Assembly (NCBI GenBank): GCA_003833135.1
Contig: QZLH01000037.1
Span: forward strand, 1 to 64,000
DNA: 64,000 nt
Source of the DNA: Oehlia diaphana
Lineage: Eukaryota > Glomeromycota > Glomeromycetes > Glomerales > Glomeraceae
Reading direction: 5' to 3'
A program made the translations under genes and the position numbers. Shown piece after piece: positions 34,571 to 44,488 of this stretch; position 1 is the first letter of the stretch; the number at the start of each line of letters is the position of its first letter. Under the pieces are notes generated by a model, which was not told the DNA's origin, ran no database searches, and saw nothing but the letters and a program-made list of their open reading frames with translations.

Positions 34571-35856
34571 TAATAAATCCTATTATTAATCGAGGATTTT
34601 TTCATATATTAGTTATTACTAATAGCATTAATTTGTTCTATGGTCAAAGATATTAACCAAAAAAAAAAAAAAAATATCAAAGAAATTATTTACGTTTAAC
34701 TGAAAAGGAAACACAATTTAATGAAGCCACAGATTAGGCATGCATGAATAAAAATAAATGATGGCTATGTAGATCCTTATAGACAATTCCGGTAAATTAA
34801 TATTGACTGGCCATATTTGAAATGGCATGTCATAAAGATATGCATATTTGGAAGTTATTTAAGCCACACAAAAATTTCCTATTATTGTTAATTTATATAA
34901 AATCATTGTTTATATTCGTAAACCCTACCATTAAAAAAAATTATTGGTTCGATGATCGATAATTTATTGAAATTTCATTTACGGTTTCATTGTTTTTTAA
35001 AAAAGAATAAAGAATTCTCTAAAATTTTAAACTTTTGAAAATCTTCGAGAACGTATTTAGATAATAAGGAAATTATATCTATTTTTAAGAAATTTTTTTT
35101 TTTAAAAAATTTTTTTTTAAAAAAAAATCATCATTTAAAAAAAATATCTACAAATGAAACCCTTCAATCCCTGTGAAGTGGCTTAGTCATTCTATAAAAA
35201 GAAATTATTAAGTAATTTCTATAATTAATATACTAATAAATACTCCTCGGAAATTAACCAGCCTAGTTGCCGTAGTTGTCACACAAATGCAGCAATTAAT
35301 ATATGTTTTTAATTTTAATAAAACGTAAAAAATTATTTTTGGGAATTCCGTAATAATTTTGTAATTATTATCAATGCAAAGGGCGAAAAAAAAAATAATA
35401 AAGGCTAAATAAAAATCGAATTTTTTGAATGAATTTAGTAATAATTAACTGTTTATATCTAAATAATTACTTAAAATTAATTTTATATGGTTCGACATAT
35501 AAGTGGGGTGTGATCACTTAATCACGTGTAAATGCATAACTCCGCATAACTTCAGCCGAGTATGATATTTCCTTGTAGTAATACTGGCGGAATATCACGT
35601 GATGTTTATTTCTTTATTTATGTTCATCAAATACTGAACAAGAAAATACAAGTTATTACAGGTAACGAAGTTAGAAGGTGGCACATAAACAACACGGAAA
35701 AGATTTTCCGAACCAATTTTAGTATAAAGTAGCGCCAATTTTTTGAACGACAGAAATTTTCTGAATACGAAAGAATAAATTTGTTTTTTTTTTATAAAAA
35801 AAAAAGAAAAAAAAAAGAAAAAATATAATAAAATAAAAAAAAAAATATAAATATAA

Positions 35857-37215
35857 ATGAAAATGAAATTAAAGTCATTGATTAATAAATTAAACATATT
35901 TGAAAAAGATTCCAAACCAGCAATTAAAGGATGGACCAGCGGGAATTTAGATATTGATAAATTTATAAAAGATACAATGTATGATGCTAAACATTCTGAT
36001 AATTATTATTCTCACTTTCTCGAATGGGTACCGTACGATAGATTTACAAATATCAAACAAATTGGTGTAGGGGGATTTTCCAAAGTATATTCCGCAACAT
36101 GGTTAGATGGTAAATCATCATATTATAAATTGAATAGTGGAAGTTGGAAAAAATCAATTCCTAAACCTATGAAAGTTACTTTAAAGAGGTTGAATGGATC
36201 GCAGAATATGTCTCCTGAATATTTAAATGAGGTAAATTTTTATATCTAAATATAATAATATGATTATATGTAATTCATTCGCTAATTTTTTTTTTTTTCC
36301 GATAAATCATAGCTTAAAGTATGTTGGAATTTATACATCAAGTTAAAAGAATCGTTATTACCATTTTATGGAATAACTAAGGACCCAGAGACTAAGGAAT
36401 TTATGATTATTGAAAAATATGCAGGACAAGGAAATTTAAGAAATATTCTTTCAAATAATTTTAACAAGATTTTATGGAAAGATAAAATTGAATTATTATG
36501 TTATTTAGCATTAAACCTTAAAAATTTACATGAATTAGAATATTATCATAAAAATATTCATAGTGGAAATATCTTATTTTACGATCATTATTATAAAAAA
36601 TCATATATTTTAGATTTTGGATTAACTGGACCAGTAAAAGAACAAAAAGATAATGTAATATATGGAGTATTACCTTATATTGCTCCTGAAGTTTTAAATG
36701 GGAAACCATATACATCATCATCTGATATTTATAGTTTTGGTGTAATTATGGCTGAATTATCATCCGGAAAACCACCCTTTCATGATAGAAAACATAATGC
36801 AAATTTATCATTAGAAATATGTAATGGTCTTAGACCAGAATTTGGAAAAGAAACTCCGGAAATTTATAAGAAATTAGCTTATAGATGCATGAATGCTAAT
36901 TCAAATCAAAGACCAATAGCAACTCAATTATATGAAATATTGGAGATTTGGAAAGATTCTATTAATTGTAAAAATTTTGGTTATAAAAGGAAAGAAATTA
37001 AAGCTATATTTGAAGAAGCTGATAAAGGAATACCGGACATTTCAACCTCATATAAGAAGGATCCTGATGCGGTATATACTAGTAGAACATTTAAATTTAG
37101 CAATTTACCAAAACCTGTTAATTTATCTGTTATTGCCTCATATCTTAATGATGAAGAAAATTATCAAAGTAATTATTATTTTAAAATTTTATTATTATTA
37201 TTATTATTATTTTAA
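35857..37215 (+). CDS. kinase-like protein without zinc ribbon; probable pseudokinase (paralogue 3)
   Basis: The model has two exons (35857-36231 and 36313-37215), encoding 425 residues; donor GTAAAT, acceptor TAG, phase 0, at the same place as in the paralogue at 29082. The N-terminus is short and lacks the CxxC ribbon, starting near KPAIKGWTSGNLDIDKF. The glycine loop is GVGGFSKVY and the Lys lies in KVTLKRL. The catalytic loop is HKNIHSGNIL (His204-Lys-Asn206), again with Asn for Asp, while DFG (226-228) is intact. GVLPYIAPEV and SDIYSFGVIMAELSSG follow. The last residues KILLLLLLLF come from a (TTA)n run and look like readthrough into an intron. An alternative 3' end splices from 37168 (GTAATT donor) to 37272 (TAG acceptor) and ends NCHIS at 37288, giving 415 residues. 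The family-typical tail AVYTSRTFKFSNLPKPVN precedes this. Confidence 0.83.
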
Positions 37216-37730
37216 ATAAGTTTTTTATAAAATTACTAATTTATTTTTATTTTTATTTTTTTTTTTAATAGATTGTCATATCAGCTAGTTAATTGACTTG
37301 GTCACTTAGGTCATATACAATTACAATATATTTAACTTAGTTTATTGTTGTTATATATGTTTTAAAGTAGTACATTATTTGTTAAATTTATAGATGTTTT
37401 TAGGTAAATTAGTATTTATATATTGGCGAACTTGTTTAATAATTATATTTATTCTTTGTCTATAGTTTTTTTTTTTTACTTTATTATTTATTTATATATA
37501 TATACACATCTTTGTAATTTATTTTTAAAACCAACGTGTCTCTTGACAAATAAAATTAGCATTCAGATTACTAGTTTACAATTGTACCTTCGGTAGTAAA
37601 TTTGTGAATGTTTTGTAAGAACTCATAAATTTGTTTTAATCTGGTTTGTTGGTATAAATATACTATTGTATATTTTTGTCCTTCCTCCACGGTTCCACAA
37701 ATAATAAATTGGTTTATACTATACTGTATA

Positions 37731-38220
37731 CAGACGGATCGCGTTATAACGAATTTGGTGTCCAGGCCGATCTGACTTTCGTTATAAGAAAATTCGTTAT
37801 AGGAAAACCTGGTATAATACGGGAAAATTTTGTATATTGCGGTATATCGCATTACCAATTGAAATTTACAATTTGATTTTATGTCACACGGTGAAAATTA
37901 CATACGCTGAAATATAACTTAAATAGTTCCTTTTCTATATATTTTCTTTTATAAATTTTATCTATATTCTATTGCCACAAGTAGTAACCATTTAAAACTC
38001 GTTTAATTCATGAAATTTTTATAAAATAGTGTGTCGTTAAAAAATATAAAATTCGTTACAATGTGAGTCATTTGTATATACTGTTACTTCGTTAAACGGT
38101 ATACAGCATTTAATTAGTAAAATTCGGTATAGTAAGATTTTTTTTATGTCAAAATCCGTACCACAGTCCACAGTGAACCGTTATACTAATTAATTCGTTA
38201 TATCGATAACGCGAGCCGAC
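37731..38220. mobile_element. MITE with CGCGTTAT ends, possibly pogo/mariner-like
   Basis: The left end CAGACGGATCGCGTTATAAC follows a TA dinucleotide. The right end, read in reverse, is GTCGGCTCGCGTTATC and is also next to TA. Both continue into ATAACGAATT. CAG-type ends with TA target sites are usual for Tc1/mariner/pogo elements, but the assignment is an inference. Two overlapping frames on opposite strands are repeat shadows. Confidence 0.55.
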
Positions 38221-40129
38221 TATATAGCCATAGAACAAGTTAGAGTTTATTGGAGATTTACCAGATTTACCTAATATATGTTGTGCCTCAGGTGCATCAG
38301 GTGTCGATTTGCGTTAGTTGATAACCGATGCGAGCCAAGCGAGTAAATAAATTACAGTGTTGGTATATGACAAAGTCATATGGGCATATTTTTTATTTTA
38401 TTTTATTTTTAAGATAACGACAACGTCTGTCGACAGGTACAAATAACTAGTAAGATACAATAAGAACTAATTCCTAAATTAAATAAAGACTAGGCTATAA
38501 TCACAAATTGCAATACAACTTGCCGATAAAGAAGATAAAGAAAACGAAAATAACCGCGGGGAGCGGCTAAGCACAGCTATTTTCATATGACATATAAGCC
38601 ATCTCATATAAAAACCACGTGACTTTTATAATTCTGGCTTCTTTTAAAAAAGTTAAACCAAAAATTAAAATTATAATGCTGGCCAAATTTATATTGCTGG
38701 CCTGAATTAAGAATCTTATGAGGTGTTGCCATGCGTATCGCACAATAAAATCTTCCATATCACTTTTTTTTATTTACAAATTACAAGTAAGCTGAGTCTT
38801 ATATGTCACAATAAATTATACATAAAATTTTATTGAGTGACTTTCACAAGTTTGATTAATTATACCTTATATTAATAAGAAATACTGTACTATGGACTAC
38901 CACGATAACATACCACCATGACAACGAGCGTTTCATTCAAAGAATTTTTATTAGAGCTCATATGATCTAACCACCATATTATTTCATATGTCGAAAAGTC
39001 GAAGAAACATTTACTTTATAATTCAGTAATAAAAAGCTTTTTTTTTTGAAATTCCAATTCCACAATATTTCTTTATATAGTTAAGCGTGTATATAAATGA
39101 AAAGTACTATGAGAAAGAGGAGAGTGACAAAAAAACTTGAAGACACACGACTTCTTTAGTAATAATGACCCTTATATTGAAATAAAACCTTCAAAAGTAT
39201 TATTATGATAATATTCTTCACAATACATCTCGTTATTACGACATATTATCGTATAACGACATCATTTTTTGGATTCTTTTGTCGTTATATAAAAAATAAT
39301 AAATCTAATTATAATTACATTTAGAAAAAGTTTACTAATGGCCCGAAGAGTGTCGTTATAACGTGCAGCACTTGTATATATAAAAATTAAAATAAAGTAA
39401 TCGGTAAATGAGCATAATCAGCTGAGCGATTTCTTGGCTCGATGTTTTTAAGGAATGTAATTACTTTTTTTGCTTATTTTTTGCCTTTACTGACCCATTA
39501 AACTTTTTAATAAAACATCTCGGCTGTTTCAATAAATTAGATTATTTGGTTAGCCTGTTTACTATGTTTACTAACAATTTCTAAAGTTCTTTGACTGGTG
39601 CGGGCGGAAGTATCGACTGAATGATAATTAGATCATAATTTTTAGCGAGCGGTTAATTCTTGCTGATTAAATATTGACAATCTAATTTTCTTTTTATTAT
39701 ATTCGCTAGTAAATCCCTGTTAATCATCAAATCGGCTAAAAAGAACATGATTTTCTTTTTTTAGAATCTACGAGTTTAAAGTTGATAATTTATCTACTCT
39801 TCCTTTTTGGGAGATAAAGTAATAATTTTCATATGTTGTCGTTTTACATGAAGTTAATTTATACAAATAAAAATACGATGTTCCCGAGTGGTCAACATAG
39901 ATTTCTCCTTAATTATCATATTGTGTAAAAGATGTAAATTATTAAAATTCCGAAATGATACTTATTGGTCAGTGATCTGTCGGCTATAGACTATTACAGT
40001 TTAATTAAAAGTATTTTTTATTTTTTATTTAAATCAATTAAAAAACAATAGCGATATCCTTTTTCTTTTTTTTTATTACACATCCTCTTATACCACGCAT
40101 CCTCTTATTCTTCTCTCCTTAATAAATAT

Positions 40130-40345
40130 TATTATTTTTTTTTTTTTGCGCGAAAAAAAAAATAAATATTCTTCCCTCCTCTTATTCTTCACCCCTTTAT
40201 AGAAAGGTAACAAACTTTTTTTCGCGTAAATAAATATTTTTATTTTTTTTGCGCGAAAAAAAATAAATATTCTTCCCTCCTCTTATTCTTCCCCCCTTTA
40301 GAGAAAGGTAACAAACTTTTTTTCGCGTAAATAAATGTTTTATTT
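40130..40345. repeat. two-copy tandem repeat, unit about 105 bp, with GCGCG motifs
   Basis: Each unit has TTTTTTGCGCGAAAAAAA, then AATATTCTTCCCTCCTCTTA, then AGAAAGGTAACAAACTTTTT and TTCGCGTAAATAAAT. A partial third start is seen before the first copy (40083-40125, CATCCTCTTATNCC-like). Confidence 0.75.
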
Positions 40346-40380
40346 TTATTTCATGCAAAATATTTTTTTTTTACACAAAT

Positions 40381-40920
40381 AAATATCTAGGGTATACCAT
40401 TTATTCCGAGGTCAGGACAACAAATGTTGAACAAGCAAAAAAACATTTTTTTTAAAATATAAAAAAAAAAAAATCAAAATGAGGATTACTCCTAATATAC
40501 CAACATAGAGATAAGGTGAGAAACATTAGACTAACCTACTCAAGTGAAGTCAACCAATAGACCTGGTCGTTAAAAAGAACAAGTGGATGCAATGATAAGG
40601 GGAGTTATGGCGACCCTATTGAGCTGGCAGGTCTGTAATGGATACTGCCTCACGTCTATTTTAACGATGTCTAGGAGAGAAGTTGGTAGTGTGAAGCAAT
40701 GACCTATTGCTGTGTCTTTATCGGATCACTTGATGAATCATGAGACTAGGTGCCGACCGCAGTGAAACTTCTATGTTATGTTCACTTAGTTGTCACTAAC
40801 CTATTCACTTTTTTTTTCAGCCTAATTAAATTCATCAAAAATGGTAAATACAGTTACTGTACACCAAAAATTTAAAGCTGTAATCGAAAATATAAATATC
40901 TAGGCAATACCATCTAATTC
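40381..40920. repeat. GC-richer block between diverged 27-bp direct repeats
   Basis: AAATATCTAGGGTATACCAT (40381) and AAATATCTAGGCAATACCAT (40894) are direct repeats flanking about 510 bp. The block at 40490-40800 is clearly richer in G+C than its surroundings and has no long open frame. It may be an untranslated part of a retroelement or a non-coding RNA gene; nothing in the sequence decides this. Confidence 0.4.
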
Positions 40921-41089
40921 AATTGAATTTTTGTTGTAATTTGCTGGTATCACGTGATTTAAAATAAAGTTTGATTGGCTACAAATTTAATATTGCGATA
41001 TCGTATTAATTGTTAAAGATAAATAAGATGGATTTTTTTTAATCAGAGATATATACGTGTTTCTTTATTAGATATTTTTTGAAAGATTG

Positions 41090-41410
41090 GAAATTGGAAT
41101 CAACAAAAAACAGAGAAATAAGCCAATAAATGAAATGTAAGAACCACCAACAATCAAAACCAAAGGCAATGAAAACAAAATCAAAGCCTAAGGGTAATGA
41201 TCGAAATTGAAATCAAAGCCAAAAAAAATGGGAGGAAAAATGAGACCAAAGGCCGAAAATGAAATCAAACCCAAAAATGAAATGGAAAAAATAATCAATG
41301 CCCAAAAAATGAAATGAAACAAAATCCAGAATCAAACCAGGAACAAATTCATAGCACAAAAAATAAAATGAAACCAAAGCCCAAAAATAGAATGGAAAAA
41401 AATAAATGAA
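41090..41410. repeat. T-poor degenerate minisatellite
   Basis: Degenerate units of the kind AAATGAAATCAAAGCCCAAA repeat about 14 times. The plus strand is strongly enriched in A and poor in T, unlike all surrounding DNA. Frames are broken by TGA and TAA within units, so it is not a protein repeat. Confidence 0.65.
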
Positions 41411-42611
41411 AATCTATAAATACTAAGAAGAAATGGTTAATTAAAGAATAAAATACATAAACCTATGACTTTACAATTTTAAGTGATTGAATAACTCTTC
41501 GCAATTTTTTTTAAAAAAAATAACTCTGGTTTTCATATATTAAATCAAATTAAAAATTTGCTAAAACAGACAAAAAAAGCATTAATAAAAAGAAACATAT
41601 AAATACCAAATAAACCTACCGAACTGAAATCACGTCTAAACAAAGGTTATCCGAATATAAAAATTGTTAGAGGGGGTGGCAAAAATTATGTACCACCCGG
41701 GGACTTTTTCTAAAAGTATGTACTGTATTGTTTAAACATGGTGACATAAAAGTTTGCCCGCTCGCTGTATGAGTCGATACTGTCATTGAACAACAATCTC
41801 GATAGTCGATAAAGAAAGTGCTCATAACTGATAATATAACACATTTGCTGTTTTCTGTGAATGAAAATTTTTTTATTTCATCAATAATAATATTGTTACA
41901 ACTTATGAAACATAATACATTTTGGTGTCTTGGTCACGAAATATTATTTGGTCAACATAATCCTATCAATCCGCTAGACAAGAATTAATGGTCTTGTCGG
42001 TATCGGCACATAAAACTCGTGTCATGAAAATTCAAAGATCTTGTTCCTAGTGACCACATTATATATGGCCTAAAGTTCAGTCCAAAAAAAAATAAATTTA
42101 TGTTAATTAAACTATCACTACCAGTAAAATTGCACTTTTAATAAACTACTTTTCGTTTTTCGCTACCTGTTTCCTCTAGTACTTCCATGGAGAAACTTGA
42201 TCATGACTTTGATAAATGTTAATATTCGGCTATATTAAGATTTGGCAACTATATTTCTTATTCACGTAAATTTGATTCGTGGGGAATCCTAATAAATGAT
42301 ATTTGTTCGTTGTTGTAAATATTATATTCTCAAGTGTGAGCACATATGTTTTATTTTTCCTAATTTCAAAAAAAAAAAAATGATATTGAGGGAAAAAAAG
42401 ACTGAGCTGATTTGAATATACAACAAGTTCACTCTGAGAAATAATGAAATATACAGGTACCGGTTTTCTAGATGCAGACTTTTGATGCTTCCGCAGTTCC
42501 GCTTCTATTAATTAATCCATATTATGTAAATTCCAAACTCCATAACGCAACGTAAAAGCTTATTAGAATGTACCGATTATCAATCGGAAAAACTTCCAAT
42601 GAAAGTTACCA

Positions 42612-42782
42612 ACGCTAATATGGGGTGATTAGATAAAAAGGGACTAAATTGATGAAAAATGTTTTTTTTTTTTTGCATTGTGAACAATCAATAACAATTT
42701 GAACATTTGATATAGAACCAATACTATCTAAAAATTTTTTCAGCGATTTGTTCCCTTTTTCTAGAACTCACCCCAATTTTGT
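42612..42782. mobile_element. MITE-like element in the HMG upstream region (copy 1)
   Basis: The left end ATATGGGGTGATTAGATAAA and the right end, in reverse AATTGGGGTGAGTTCTAGAA, both continue into AAAAGGGAMC and form inverted repeats. The inside is non-coding. It is present at the same place in unit B and in the inverted copy near 7.7 kb. Confidence 0.6.
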
Positions 42783-43941
42783 AACCATAATAATGACGCT
42801 TTTACTAATAAATATAGAGCTCAAAAAGTTTGCCCTTAATTTAACTTGATATTATTAAGTGAACCAAATTTTATTGGACACTTCTATTGATCGGGTCACT
42901 CAGTAACTATTCAAGATACCATACGAATATGGTTTAATAACCTGCTGGCTCCTTGTTGTGAGTTACTAAAACGGTTAAACACTCGCTTAAACTTTATCAT
43001 CTTTATTATTATATTGATAATTACAAGGAAGGTTAATAATCATACAAAAACTCCGAGAAATTACCAATTTCAAATGTAACATCACAAGCAAAGAAAGATC
43101 TAATGAAAGAGAATTATTATGAAACTAATAGATTAATGATTATATTGTCTTACCACAGCGCTAACTAATAATAATAATAAAGTGTTTAATAATAGAAATA
43201 TTTGGAAATATTTGGAATAATGGGGATAAAAAAAGAATGTTTGCGGCGTACGAAAAAGAATTTTTTTTTCTTCTTAATGAAGAATTTCATTACGAATGAA
43301 ATCTTCAGTTTAATTCATAAACGTTGTAACATTATGATACTTTGATAAAATTACTAAATTTGTTAATTGGTTATTATTGATCATGGTAGATCGCACCATA
43401 AATTTTTCTTTACGCGTTCTTGTGCCAATAAAATTAAAAAATCTCAGTATCCTATTTCGGAAATTTGTGACATTTACACGATAATATCGATCTTTCTTTT
43501 GTGCGATCGTATTTTCTATAAACTATACTAAATAATCAAAAAAAAAATGACATCACATAGATCATTAAAAAATGTTTCTATAGTTTACAAATACGGTTTA
43601 CACATTCTAAAATTAGATTGCAATAATGAAATACGTACTGTATAATATACTTCTATTTTTTTATTCTATTATATTTATATTTTGACAATAGGTTCCTTTT
43701 TAACATTTACTAAATTTAAAATTATCAATTTATTTCTATTGTCATCACTTCGATTTGGCGTATCGAAATAATGAACGAATGTGGTTTTTTCTATGCCCTC
43801 TGACGCAATGAGTTTGCCTTGAATGAAATTGCCCTTTCATCTATTTCCGAATTCGAAAAGAATATTTACATTTTCTTTTTAGTCGTAAAGAAAAACTGTC
43901 CATTGCTTTCAGCAGCAAGAAATTAATTATGAAAAAAAATG

Positions 43942-43948
43942 TATAAAA
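43942..43948 (+). promoter_or_regulatory. TATA box of HMG gene 2
   Basis: GTATAAAATGAC follows AATTAATTATGAAAAAAAA. The block is shared with the HMG genes at 5998-6351 and 49402. It lies about 40 bp before the preferred start codon. Confidence 0.5.
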
Positions 43949-43986
43949 TGACGAACATTTGGCCCACCTTTTTCGGTAGGGTGAAT

Positions 43987-44367
43987 ATGACAAAATATAA
44001 GAAAATACGTATGAATCCCTCCTCCTCAGCGACGGTTACAAAAAAAAAGAAACCCCCCAACGGTTTCTCCATCTTCTTCAAAATGTATACACCATATATA
44101 AAGCAACAATTCCCTAATTATTCATCTAACGAAATTATGAAAGAAGCCGCACATCAATGGAATAATACTCCACAAGATTTAAAGAATTCATTCCTGATTT
44201 ATGCCGCTGATGAAGGTTGGATTCATCATTATGTCCGGTCGACGGTGCCACCCCGATCGTCGACCAATATATTTGATTCGAGCAAAAAGGAAAAGAAAGA
44301 AGTAGAGAAAGATTGTCATCATCCGGATGACGATGAATTATTTCATAAATTTATAAATATGCCTTAG
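43987..44367 (+). CDS. HMG-box protein, MATA-HMG type (paralogue 2)
   Basis: This is an intronless gene of 126 residues from the preferred ATG at 43987. An in-frame ATG at 43939 would add 16 residues. I reject the longer form because that segment overlaps the shared TATA block and aligns to paralogue 3 only with offsetting indels. A basic N-terminus (MTKYKKIRMN...KKKK) is followed by one HMG box: PPNGFSIFFKMYTPYIK, FPNYSSNEIMKEAAHQW, LKNSFLIYAADE. The acidic C-terminus CHHPDDDELFHKFIN is shared in form with paralogue 3. HMG boxes bind and bend DNA, and this family resembles mating-type sex regulators. Box identity to paralogue 3 is about 55%, lower than that of the flanking non-coding DNA. 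The stop codon is followed by long T runs. Confidence 0.85.
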   Translation: MTKYKKIRMNPSSSATVTKKKKPPNGFSIFFKMYTPYIKQQFPNYSSNEIMKEAAHQWNNTPQDLKNSFLIYAADEGWIHHYVRSTVPPRSSTNIFDSSKKEKKEVEKDCHHPDDDELFHKFINMP

Positions 44368-44443
44368 TGCATTCTTTAAGCAACATAGTATATAATTTTT
44401 TTTTTTCGATTCGTATATTCGTTTATATATATATATATATATT

Positions 44444-44444
<1 letters not shown>

Positions 44445-44488
<44 letters not shown>
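44445..44488. repeat. 44-bp poly-T run downstream of HMG gene 2
   Basis: An uninterrupted run of 44 T lies between two TA-rich microsatellites, about 80 bp after the stop codon. Unit B has a (TA)n run at the same place instead. The open frame that reads it as poly-Phe is meaningless. Confidence 0.85.

Larger units (their letters stand above)
37216..43940. other. repeat-rich intergenic stretch before the tandem HMG genes
   Basis: No supported gene in about 6.7 kb. It holds the TIR element at 37731-38220, several CGTTATAAC-type repeat fragments up to about 39370, the tandem repeat at 40130-40345, the GC-richer block at 40381-40920 and the T-poor array at 41090-41410. From about 41850 it holds the conserved upstream region of the HMG cassette. 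The 63-codon frame at 38567-38758 has no domain. Confidence 0.55.

Noticed and set aside
43939..43986. N-terminal extension of HMG gene 2 (and 49363-49401 for gene 3)
   Set aside because: The segment overlaps a TATA block shared with the third locus, where it is closed by a stop codon. Its alignment shows offsetting indels.
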